64,000 nucleotides of DNA. Origin: Uloborus plumipes. Lineage: Eukaryota > Arthropoda > Arachnida > Araneae > Uloboridae. The notes beneath the pieces were generated by a model. It was given only the letters and a program-made list of their open reading frames with translations. It made no database searches and had not been told where the DNA came from. The number at the start of each line of letters is the position of its first letter. Position 1 is the first letter of the stretch. The stretch is from contig JAXGGA010004415.1 in the NCBI GenBank assembly GCA_038373865.1, forward strand, positions 24,704 through 88,703. The letters run 5' to 3'. The position numbers were made by a program, and so were the translations under genes. This document shows positions 22,691-33,068 of the stretch, in pieces.

Positions 22691-23009
22691 TGTTCAAATC
22701 TGTTTAAATACCTCCACAGCAGCAAGCATAATCCCGTAGTAAGACTAAGCAACGATATTTATGCAAATTTTTGGAAATAAACGTGGTTGGGGCAAAATTT
22801 CTGAAGTCGGACCTATCTTTTTGAAACTGTCTGAAAATGAAAATTTGCATCAAATAAGAAGAAATGATTTATTTTTAAGAAATTTCATCAAACATAGTTA
22901 TAACAATTACAGATATATAATCACTATCAAAAAAAGTGATTCTTATTCTTAATTAAGAGTCGAAATTTTGAAAAATAAGGGTGGACCTATCATTTCGAGA
23001 GGCACTGTA

Positions 23010-23414
23010 ATGCCTGGTAGTCGTTGAGTCAAAACAAACTATTTCATTTACAACTCTTTAAAACCATTAATGAGCTGCGTCATAGAAAACACGTTTTGTA
23101 TAAATCAATGCAAAATATTTGGCTCCTGGAATAAGGTTTTAGCAGGTTTCAGTGGCCTGTTGTAAAAATGCCGTAACTTTGAGGTTTCTAAACGACTGAA
23201 AGAGCAGACTATTGTGAAACTCATTCATAACAGCCTTTTTCAACTGTGTTGCGTTAATTTTAAACTTTCCTTAAAATTTTAATATTAATGGCAATTTTTT
23301 GAAATTTTCAATGGCTTGAAGCTTGCCCAAAAGAATGGCTTTTCAAAGAATTCCGTTACTACTATATCTAGACTAAGAGGTCGTTTTACCCAGTTAAAAC
23401 ATATCCTAAGCACT
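23010..23414. other. Non-coding stretch, nothing recognised
   Basis: Between the Tc1-type nest and the first inverted-repeat unit. No ORF or element end seen. Confidence 0.4.
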
Positions 23415-24086
23415 ATATCGTCGGCACCATGCTAAAATTACGAATGTGAAAATTGGCACTTTTCAGGAGAGCCAAAACACTGAATATAATTATTTCCCAC
23501 CTGACGCGTTTGGTTATTTTCAATTTTTAAATTTTTATAGATATCTTTAAGTGTAAAACTATCGTTCGAAGGCATCATTTTAATTTTAATTGTTTGTAGA
23601 ATTATCAATAATAATTGTTTAAAAATATTCGCTACTTTACCAAAATGGACATTTTTGGTCGAAAGTCACTGAATTGAAGGTAAAGTATCGAATATGAAAT
23701 TTTAGAGAACATTCGATAGTTTGCAATGAAGTTTTATGGCATTCATTTCCGATACTTTACATCTTAATGGATGCAAAGATTAAAAAAAAAAGTTTTATTT
23801 TACTAAGAAAAACTTTTATTGAACACAAGATAAGGCTATAAAACCTTAAAAATATGATTTTTTAAAATTTGTTTAACTGTGTAAACTGTTGAATATCATA
23901 TTCGTAAATGATAGCACAACTTAAACGGGCAAAGCTGTGAATTCGTAAAAATGACCTTGGCTTTCGACCATCTAAAAGATTCATCATTTTACTAGTAGGT
24001 AGCTCTTTTGTAGTACTACAGGAAACCATCGAACTTGAAAAACCTGATTTTTCACATTCGTCATTTTAGCATGGTGCCGACGATAT
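23415..24086. mobile_element. 672-bp inverted-repeat element
   Basis: The left end ATATCGTCGGCACCATGCTA continues to GTGAAAA at about 23451. The right end is its complement with one mismatch over roughly 36 bp. A second internal inverted pair (GGTCGAAAG near 23658, CTTTCGACC near 23960) follows the same symmetry. No ORF. The superfamily is unclear because flanking duplications are ambiguous. Confidence 0.75.
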
Positions 24087-24100
24087 CTTCTAGGTGTTCT

Positions 24101-24573
24101 GGGCACAGGACTTTTCCGCCGCAACGTAGGAGATTTCCGCCGCAAAATTTATCTCTATCATCCCCCTCATGAGACATTTCCGCCGCGTCTCTCCCCGCCA
24201 TTTCTGTACGACAGGACAAATCCGCCGATTGAGCTGGTAGAGTGTAATATTTGGCGAACTAAAATTGGCGCAGTTTAAATTGATTTACACTTCATTATGT
24301 TTTTTTTTTTTTTTTTTTTGACTTCTTCGCAATTTCCCCCCTAATATAAGTAGTCCGGGAATAAATTCCGCTTTTTTGATTCGGTCTTTGTCGCCAAATG
24401 AAGATGTATCGCCAAGAAAAAAAAAATTTTGAACTAGTAACAGCTTTCTCACATTTAGAAATGGCGCGGCGGATCTATCCTGTGTCAGTCAGAAGGGGAA
24501 TAGGAGTCGCGGCGGAAATGTCCCATGCAGGAAAGAGGGGGATAAAATTTGCGGCGGATATGTCCTGTTCCGG
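24101..24573. repeat. Inverted repeat built of TTCCGCCGC motifs
   Basis: Variants of GGACATTTCCGCCGC occur at least four times on the plus strand (near 24107, 24130, 24174 and 24215). They occur three times as complement (near 24465, 24510 and 24551), giving about 80-bp imperfect inverted ends. The GC-rich motif contrasts with an AT-rich centre containing a T-run. No reading frame of interest. Confidence 0.7.
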
Positions 24574-25798
24574 GAGTTCTAATTTCACATTTGCTGCTAG
24601 TTTTTTTTTTTTTTTTTGACTGTCTTTGCTCTATAAGTGGATTTCTGCCTCTAGCTCGTCTATTTCCAATCCATGCTGACGAGTGCTAAAAGACGCGAAA
24701 CTGCAGCCCATGGATGGAATAAACGAGCTGGAAGTGTATTGCGTGCACACTATATCTTGAGTAAGCATCCGTTTAGATGCGTAGGATAGAGCCAATATCT
24801 TTAAAAACCCAAACGACGAAACCTTATCATAGCTTCTCGCAACGAGTTTTTGAAAAAAAAAATGATCTCACTTCTGCATATGTGGCACATACTTTAAAAG
24901 TTGTGAATGCTTGATTTTTGAAATATCAAAAAAAGAAAACTTCCCCATTTCACTTTCTTCTTCTTCTCTTTGAACATTTTTGAAATAAATTGAAATCATT
25001 CCCTCGGCACTGATGTCCTAATATCTTTCTTGTACTTGAGCATTTTCTGCATCCTTGTGGATTTGCCTCTGCTCTTTCGTAAGAAGAGTTCTTTTTAAAA
25101 TCCTTCTATTTATTGTTTACGAACGTTTAAGTGTATCGACAAAAGTAATAGCTGATTAGGCTCAAAATTGTTAATAAGTTTAAATTTGTACAAGAACTAT
25201 TTTTTTTTTGGGATTTTAAAACATTCCTAGTGAATTATCTTTCACAGTTGTGTGTCTTTTTCTCATTTTTTTTTTCAACGTTTTTGAGCCATGAATTTAT
25301 TTTAAAGACAAAGTTCGGTTTTCCAAGAACATGTAACCGGGCTGAAATATTCGGTTACAAACTTTGCAATAACCAAATTGGAAAGTGAAGCATTTTTTAA
25401 AGAACACGTTGGTGAGTTTGTTTTCCCGGCTGTTTGAGACACAATAACTGGATGGAACTTTTTAAATATATCAACCAATAAAATATGTTTGTTTCTTTTC
25501 ACTTTGACAGAGACTTTCCTTGCCGATTAAGATATGATCGAGTGGGTAAAAGGGAGTGTTAATCTCTGGACCACATAGGATATATGGGGTGAAGAAGAGG
25601 AGGAGATAGTACTTCCAACCGATGGAAAAAAATCATAATACATTGCGAAGATAGTAGTTATAAATGCATCACATTACAAGTGAAAGGGGCAAAAGAAACT
25701 AATGAGATTTCCAAGAGAATGAAATGAGGCAGTGATTCAATAGGAATATAGGTGGACTTATTTGAATTTCAATTAAAGCGTGAGCAAAGTTTAAACCG
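24574..25798. other. Non-coding stretch, nothing recognised
   Basis: AT-rich with A- and T-runs. Chance ORFs only. Confidence 0.5.
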
Positions 25799-25800
25799 TA

Positions 25801-26083
25801 CACTGTTAAAAATACAAGTTGCACAAGGCACCTTTAAGGGTGGAGCGTTGTAGCACCAGCGGCACCTCCTCAAATGTGACATGTGGATTCCCTATGGCAC
25901 TTTTGAAGGTGCCATTTGACTCCTTAGGGGGTGCCATAAGACATCCATAGGGTACCACATGGAGCGTAAATGGCACCTTGAAGGGTGCCATAGGGAATCA
26001 AGGAGCACCCCCTCAGGGGGTGGCGCTGATGCTACACGTTCCACACTTAAAGATACCTTGTGCAACTTGTAGTTTCAACAGCG
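25801..26083. mobile_element. CACTG-ended miniature element, GGCACCTT type, copy 1
   Basis: Left end CACTGTTAAAAATACAAGTT and right complement CGCTGTTGAAACTACAAGTT are followed by GCACAAGG on both sides. TA lies outside at 25799-25800 and 26084-26085. The 283-bp interior is a chain of GGCACCTT/AAGGTGCC palindromes, so the whole unit can fold back on itself. The 61- and 77-codon frames here are by-products of the repeat. Confidence 0.85.
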
Positions 26084-26399
26084 TAGGTAGACTTTCGTTA
26101 AAAAGCTTTTTAACATCGTATTGTATAGAGGAAGTTTCCAGGGTTACTCTATTACCATCCCTTCCTTACAAAAGAAATGAGTTTCTCCTATTTTTAATTC
26201 TAATTATCTGAAAAGTTTAAATTTTGCACTTACACTCCTTTGATTCAAAGTGCTTCAAATGTGTTCATATATTTCCTGACTTTTTGAACTGAAGAAAATG
26301 AGTCCATTGGCGATAAAACCAACGTCATTGTTATGCCTCATGCTACTTCACCCTTGCAGCATGTGATTTTCATTTCCATTTCATGCTAAGTGATTTCGT

Positions 26400-26820
26400 G
26401 CAAGCGCGCCGCTATAGAAGACATTGCACCAGTCGTTATTCCTGTTTTGCGTGAGTGTCACAGGCTCCGGCGCCAATCCCAACAACCGGTGGATTCTGTT
26501 CCGCATAATTAAGTTGTCCGGAGCATTTATTAAAATGGATGGCCGATATGCATTTTCTCCGGAAAATTCTCCCGCGTATTAGAAGGGAAATCAAATTAAG
26601 TCGGAATGCCCGCCGGTTTAATAAAAATGTCTTGCGCGCGACTGTTGAAGCCGGGGCTCCGGGCGACCGGCGGAGGTTGCGACCGAAGAAGACATTAATC
26701 ACTTCATTGGCTTTTCTCCGTGTTTTGTTCGAAGGTTTCGAACGCACCCGAACGAATAATAACGAAACGGTAAGACGATTAAGCAAAGTGTTGCTCGGAA
26801 TACGCGGAGTGTAAAATTAG
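26400..26820. other. GC-rich island with conserved segment, copy B
   Basis: This is the most GC-rich tract of the left half, with many CG dinucleotides. Bases 26508-26547 match 16830-16870. Both strands are open (91 codons plus at 26539-26814, 116 codons minus at 26436-26786), so frame openness reflects composition. Arg/Leu-rich translations show no recognisable domain. It could be a regulatory element, a CpG-rich promoter region or an old exon. Confidence 0.35.
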
Positions 26821-27016
26821 GGCACTTGAGCCTAGCTAACGTAAGTAAAATGGAGCGTTGCAATGAAACTGCACGTGTTTAAGAACTACCATTAAATCCT
26901 TCTTCAGTTAAATATCATCAATCGTTAGGAAGAGTTTAACTTTTTTTTATTTATCTAATTCATTCTCGTATAATTAAAAAACCTCCCCTCAAAACGCTTG
27001 TATGCAATTCTAATCG

Positions 27017-27273
27017 CACTGTTATAACAACTGGTTGCACAATGCATATGCACATGGTACACGTTTCGTGTTTCTTCAGCGGTGCCACACCTTTAGGGTG
27101 CTATGTATGAATTTCCAACGGCACTCTAAAGTGCCATTCGGTTACCTAAGGGAAATAGGCAGCTAAATGGTACTTTCAAGGGTGTCAAATGGCACCCTTC
27201 AAGGGGGGGGGAGCTCCTGTGGTACAACTTTTCACTCTAAAAGGTTCTACGTGCAACCCGCAGTTTCAACAGT
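27017..27273. mobile_element. CACTG-ended miniature element, GGCACCTT type, copy 2
   Basis: A diverged relative of 25801-26083. The left end is CACTGTTATAACAACTGGTT followed by GCACAATG, and the right end GTGCAACCCGCAGTTTCAAC followed by AGTA. GGCACCCTTCAAGG-type internal palindromes are shared. Confidence 0.7.
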
Positions 27274-27916
27274 ATGCAAGTATTAAAGCTGATACCACTA
27301 AAAATATTGCTTTACTTTTATTAAGTTTAATATTGTTTGATTTCACGAGAGCCAAAATTCTCACAAAAGAAAGAGTCCAAAAAAATTAAGTCGAATTAGC
27401 TGGTTCACAAGTGCTATTTTAAATACTTTAAATACGCGTGCCCCCGGGGAACGTTTAGGCAGTCTTACTTATTGACCCAGTCTCACTTACAGAGCGGCAT
27501 TTTTCATTATTTGACATCTAACTTAGTTAAGTTAGTTCTTTGACCATAATGTCTTACCATCTATAAAATAAAGAACATTTATAAGGGGCAAAAAAGTCTA
27601 TAAAATTAAAGCTGAATAGATATGAAGACATAACTATAAGCTACTTGAAACGATTCTCGTACTCAATGAAACCTTAAATGACGATTTGTAAAATTAATAG
27701 ACCCTGAAAATAACCAAAAAGATTTGACAAAGTACGGCTCCAAAAAGCTTCAATTGCACCTTTATACAGTAAGAACTTGCGTAAACGTTCCCCGTTGTTA
27801 ATGCGTAAACGTGTCCCGTTGCCTTGCTAGGATTTATTTTTAACGTGCAACAAAATTTAATAACATTTTTGTTCATACGAATACTGTTCTCAAACAAGGT
27901 CAAAGACAAACAAGAC
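27274..27916. other. Non-coding stretch, nothing recognised
   Basis: No supported gene or element between the miniature element and the 8.25-kb unit. Confidence 0.4.
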
Positions 27917-28063
27917 TGCACTGTTAGAAATTTCATCGTGAAAAAACGGTGAAGTGACCGGCAGCAGACCGGCCGTCTGATTAACCGTAGAAACAACGGT
28001 TAGGTATGTTAAGTCTCCTTTACGGTTTTGAAACCATTTCATACTAGAACGGTTGAAACACCG

Positions 28064-28350
28064 TCAATGAGAAATTTGACGGTTTTGTAACCATTTACGA
28101 CTATTTTGGTTTAATAACCGTAAATCGGAAATTCTACGGCTTAGTAACCGTTTACAACTATTTTGGTTAAATAACCGTAAATGGCAAATTTTATTATTTT
28201 GTAACCGTTTACAGCAAAAATGGCTTAAAAACCGCAAATGGGAAATTTTAGAGTTTTGTAACCGTTTACAACTATTATGGTTTAAAAACCATACATAGGA
28301 AATATTTTGGTTTGAGAACCGTTTGTGATTAGTACGGCCAACAAATTGTA
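28064..28350. repeat. 57-bp subterminal tandem repeat
   Basis: Nearly five units of about 57 bp, each with TAACCGTTTACAACTATTTT and then GGTTTAATAACCGTAAAT, so every unit contains inverted AACCGT/ACGGTT half-sites. They lie just inside the left terminus of the 27919-36169 element. A 105-codon minus-strand frame across them is an artefact of the repeat. Confidence 0.8.
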
Positions 28351-29494
28351 AATACGAAATAGTATGAGTTTGTCGCCACACGAGAAATAAATAAAAAATC
28401 CATGAATGCTCAGAAAACCCTCATTGAAGGTACTCGAGAACTTACCACAAAAAGTAGACCCCCTCCTGTCTCATTTCACTAAATTAATAAATTTTTAATG
28501 ACACCATCATGTGAATATAAGCTTAATCAATCATCATGGTTGGACTTGCCGAGGTGGCACTACGTTGCAGTACCTAATTCTTTAGTTTTTTTTAATGCTT
28601 TCCAACATTGTCCCAGCATATCTTTAACAATAACAGAGAAAAATTAAAATGTAAGAAAGTATTAAGTTATTGGAGGGCTCAAAATAAACCTTAACCAAGT
28701 CCATAAAAAGCTTCTTTGTGCTACACAGATTTAAAATTAACAATGAAGTTGCCTCCCAACACTTTTAAAATTAAGAAAAAAAAAATCTGAACTACAGTTT
28801 AATTATTGCATTCAAGTTTTATACAGTTAGAGCATGCTATTAAATTTGGCAAATAATGAGATACAGGTCCTTAGGAATAGGCAATTTTTCAGTGTTTCTT
28901 TTAATAAAGCAGAAGTATGTTTCATTCATTCATATTTTTACTTTTGATTGTTTATTCCTTTAGTTGTATTGGGATTGTTTATTACTCCTCCAATAACTGA
29001 CTTGTCCTTAAATCTGTATTTGATTATTATAATTAACATATGACTCATTTTTTTCCTTTGAAAGTCATAATGAAAACCTTTTACTAGTATACTATTCAAA
29101 AACCTGAACTATTAGAATTCAACAGGAATTGAATAAATTTTGCAGCACGTGTAGTATTCATTTCACTTTTCTTTCCCGTCGAGTAAATAATCTACACGTA
29201 CATCAAAGAGCACTCATACTTTGTTACAGAGTGCGATTACACACACTTAAAATTACACTTAAACACACTAATGATACTGAAACTTAATGTGGATATCTCA
29301 TTTATTTAAGATTTGACACAACAGAAAAAAATATTTACAAATTTTAAACACAAAGTCTGTAGAAAGTTTTTTCATCTAGTGTTGACAAAAACCAGAAAAA
29401 GTGGCAAAAAGTCATTGTGCGGAAAAGTTTTTAGCATACTTTTAACCGTTTGAACTGTACAATGAAATATAGTTAAAAATATTACAATGATTTG

Positions 29495-32400
29495 TTAGCG
29501 CATGTCGTTGACTCGACTGTCAAATAGGTTGATTTTTTTAAGGAAATTAAAATTTTTATGTGAACGCATTATGATGAACTTTTTTTCCAATTCTTCTTTC
29601 GGCCTTTGACCCAGGTTTATCCCCACAAAGCACCTGAAACAGAAGTTGAAATCAAAACACAAACTTAATAAACAGTATTTTAGAATTGTAAAATCAGCCA
29701 ATATAACAGCAAAATCACTTTTTATTTATAAATGTTGAAATACACTTTGCTGTTTCTCATAATACAATTTTACTTTTTACACTAAATAATTCTAGTAGAA
29801 ATGTTCAGAAATGTAGTTGTGTGATTGGCAACATTAAAAGGCTCTTCACTCCAGATTCTTTCTTTTACTTCTTTCTCTTCCTATAAGCCAGTTTTTAATG
29901 TCACTTCTTCATTCACACATTGAAGTGTGTGCAATTGAGAAAAAACTAAGTGGTTATCTGTGCTACAGCAAAACAATTTAACAATACAGTAAACTACCTA
30001 AATTAGTTCTTTTTAAAGGAAGAGGATAAAACCCACACGCAACAGTTTGAGTATCAAGAGCTAGGTTGCTAATTACTTCCGAAGTAACTCCGGAAAACGC
30101 TAATGAATCGGCAACTCCATGAAATAAATAGCTCTTATACTTCTGAAACACATTCTTCAGTTGACGAGATCTACATATGTTACATAATAGAAATGTAGTT
30201 GGGACTGTTACCAATTTCCTCATTGGGCGAGTGGATTTTTATTGTAATACAGGATAACGGCACCAATCAGACATTAGGGTGACAGCTATTGAGTATTAGG
30301 CTGAATCGATATTTTTTTTTTTTTTTTTTTGGAAATTCAAAATTTCAAGTTGATAAAATGTTACCCCTATAGCCCTCCCAAATGTACTGCAAAAACATTT
30401 ATACAAATTTTAAAATATTTAGGTATCCCACACAAGGTCTAAATTTTCTCATTTTCATCAAAAAATCTATTTTTTTCTTTAAATTTTTTTTGCAAAAAAA
30501 AAAAAAAAAGTAAAAATAAATTTCTAACATATTAAGTTGAAAATTATTTGCGACAAGGCAGGTAATTAATGTTATACAAAAGCTTTTGCTCTCATGCAAT
30601 ATGCAAGTCTCCCAAATAGTACCAGAAACAGTGTTGCCAACTTAGCCCTTTCAGGGCCCAATCCAGGATTTTTATCTTACTACCTATTTTTGTGAATATA
30701 TTTAATCGTCATCCTATTTTTGTGAATATACTACTTCTTGTTCGCTATTTTTTCATAGCACATTTTAACTTATTTCATTTTGGACAAAAAACTCATGTCA
30801 TTGTTACATTTATAATCAAATTATTAAATAATACAAAAAGAACTTACATTGTCAAAAAAAAAATTATAAATTACTTTCACCAAAAAAAAAAAAGACTAAT
30901 ACTCAAAAAAAAAAAAAAAAGTAATAACAGCCTGCAACTTGCAGTCTTGAACGTTTGACATAATAATCTTAATAATAACCTCCACCTCCAGTCGCTGGTC
31001 AACCTCGTTTTGACATGATTTCAATTTTAATAATGTAGCTCGTATTCAAAACGCGCGACGCACATGATTTGATCGGCGATGTAAACAATGGACGCCTCGG
31101 CCGTCGCTTCATTTCAGTTCGTTCCGTTCGACACAGTCTTCAATAATAACTTCATTTCACTTCGCTAACGCGGAAATGCCGATAGTAGTGGAGCAAAGGA
31201 AAACGCATTCGATGTGAAGTCCACGGAATTTCTTCAAAATACATCTTTTTTCAACCATTTTTTTTAACAATATTTGTGAAGGTACCGGTTTTTATTTGGA
31301 ATGATTTAAGATGCCGATTTTTTATGTGATTTTTGTGAAGGTGCCGTTTTTATTACTTTATTTTTGTGAAGGTACCGTTTTTGTTATTTTATTTTTGTGA
31401 AGGTACCGATAAACGGTAGCAAAATCGGCCTGCATTGGGCCGTGCCTTTAGAGGCTAGATGTAACCCTTTTACAGCTCATTCAGCCCCTAGCCCCAAATC
31501 TAGCCCTCAATATGTCTCAAAAACGCATATCACATAATCGGTTCAGCCCCTTGCTGTTGAAATTAACAAAATCTAGCCCTGGCCTCCTTTTTTAAACATG
31601 ATTTAGAGCCCCATTCATTTTAACGAGTTGGCAACACTGGCCAGAAATATGAATTTTTACAAGATTAACTCATGTTTTAATTTTAACTATGCTGTTGTTT
31701 TGTTATCTAATTGCATTATCATTAATAACAAATAAGTAAATAAGAAAAAAAGATTATTTTTGTTCAGAAAGGGATGCTAATTGCTTACACTACTACTTTA
31801 CACTGAAAATGGTTCCTTAAACTCTCGATCAAGTACTAACATATTTTGTTTTGTATCGGTTTTAAATTTTCATTATCAGATTTCAAATTTCAGTAAAGTT
31901 TCTCAAAACCTCCTTATCTTGAATTTTTTTCCGTCCAGTGAAATTAGAGAGAAACAAGTTTGACTGTACTAGTTATACAGTAGCGTACATAGACTAAGAT
32001 GCGCTCCCCCGCAAGATTTATAAGTGCGTCCCTGCCCCTATTAAAATTTAAAAAAAAAATTTTCTCCGTGTAACTCACAGTGCTATTTTTCTGGATCGAG
32101 CGCCCTCAATCGTCTTGCGCCCCCCCGCGCCGCGGGGGTTGCGGGGGCGCTATGTACGCCACTGTAGTTATATGTTCTTGGGAATTTTAAGAGCTTTATC
32201 TTAAGATTTATGAAAAATCCCAATGGCGAACTTGATGAGTGGCAAACAATATGTAGAAGTAATAATAGTCACTGCAGAAAAAAAGTGTATTGACTTCAGA
32301 TAAAAAAATGCCTTGTTGAACCACAAAATCAGCCTGCACAATATTATTCAATAATTTATTCACTTCAAATAAAATCCATTTTTGCAATTATATTGATAAT

Positions 32401-33068
32401 AGAAAAAGAGATTATTGCTACATCATTTTAAATTTTTGGTTAAATTTTTATTTCTTTATCTCGTTCTTAAATGAAGCTTGACTTAAAACTTTAAGGTTTC
32501 TTATTTTCATATTGGAACAGAATGAAACAAACTAGAGAAATACAAGGAAAATAATAAAATATAAATAGTACCTGAGGAAAAATTCCAAAGTGCAGGCAAA
32601 TTCTGACACAGCAAACCAAGAAGCAACCACGGCTGTGACGTCTTTGATGGATGAGTTGACAGGGATGCCATCAATAGTCAGCATGAACTCCTCACATTCT
32701 AAGTGGAAGTCCCTTTTTTTAAAAAATACATATATATTAAATACACAAAGATAAAAAGATGTAGGCATTTTTAATATTTTTAAAACTCTTTCAATTTTTA
32801 TAAAACTCCAAAATTTTGAAGATGAACGAACAAAAATAGGCATAAAGAACAATTTAACGATCAGAAAAAACGTCCGACAAAATTTTCATTAGCTTTACAA
32901 TTATTCATTAACAGTCATCATGGTCATGGGAGGAAGGGGGTTGCATGCTCGTGTAATCTTTTCAAACCAATAATAACTAAAAACAACCACAAATTGATTA
33001 CATACCTTTTCCAACAAGACACTGATGCTTGGGCAAGTGAGGGGATGAACACCGTGAGGATTGAAGAC
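29495..33068 (-). CDS. Spliced element-borne gene, partial (three 3' exons)
   Basis: Minus-strand exons: A 33068-33006 (acceptor TTCTTACAG, donor GTATGT), B 32712-32572 (acceptor AAAAAAAG, donor GTACTA) and C 29633-29495 (acceptor CTGTTTCAG, ending in a stop). Each exon opens with one base completing a codon, and A and B each end with two. The frame therefore passes through both phase-2 introns without a break and gives 113 residues. Key stretches are LTVFIPSLAQASVSCWKRDF, ECEEFMLTIDGIPVNSSIKD, ASWFAVSEFACTLEFFLRCF and VGINLGQRPKEELEKKF. The TLEF..RCFVGIN..Q pattern recalls the C-terminus of a widespread, uncharacterised, multi-copy animal protein family. I know of no biochemical function. 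Upstream exons should end in phase 2 and lie between 33100 and 36000. The B-C intron (2.9 kb) is swollen by two hAT-type insertions. Coding composition differs clearly from the flanks. Confidence 0.6.
30629..31639. mobile_element. hAT-type non-autonomous element in intron
   Basis: Inverted ends CAGTGTTGCCAACT and AGTTGGCAACACTG lie between ACCAGAAA (30621-30628) and GCCAGAAA (31640-31647), a 7-of-8 target duplication of hAT size. No transposase is seen. The interior includes a tandem TTTTTGTGAAGGTACCG repeat (31270-31410) and GC-rich sequence around 31030-31200. Confidence 0.82.
31270..31410 (+). repeat. TTTTTGTGAAGGTACCG tandem repeat
   Basis: Four units of TTTTTGTGAAGGTACCG or GGTGCCG at irregular 30-55 bp spacing inside the hAT-type element. 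Similar TTTTTGTGAATAT units occur at 30688 and 30716 in the same element. Confidence 0.7.
31978..32164. mobile_element. 187-bp hAT-type miniature element
   Basis: Left end CAGTAGCGTACATAG and right end CTATGTACGCCACTG are inverted with one mismatch. A perfect 8-bp duplication TAGTTATA flanks them (31970-31977 and 32165-32172). It lies in the B-C intron of the element-borne gene. The C- and G-rich centre has no ORF. Confidence 0.9.

Larger units (their letters stand above)
19744..23007 (-). mobile_element. Dead Tc1/Tc3-type transposon, outer layer of a nest
   Basis: The left end CAGTGCGTTTCGAAATGATA and right-end complement CAGTGCCTCTCGAAATGATA are inverted (25 of 28 positions), with TA outside at 19742-19743 and 23008-23009. 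The 3.26-kb span includes a 1.7-kb later insertion (19873-21576). Without it the element is about 1.55 kb, normal for a Tc1-type element. Its transposase remnant is on the minus strand. Confidence 0.88.

Noticed and set aside
26436..26814. Overlapping 116-codon minus and 91-codon plus frames
   Set aside because: Both strands are open because of GC-rich composition. Neither shows splice sites or domains. Recorded only as a GC-rich island.
28064..28381. 105-codon minus-strand frame with repeated N.SCKRLQN-like units
   Set aside because: It is a direct by-product of the 57-bp subterminal tandem repeat (57 is divisible by 3, so the frame stays open). No domain or start context.
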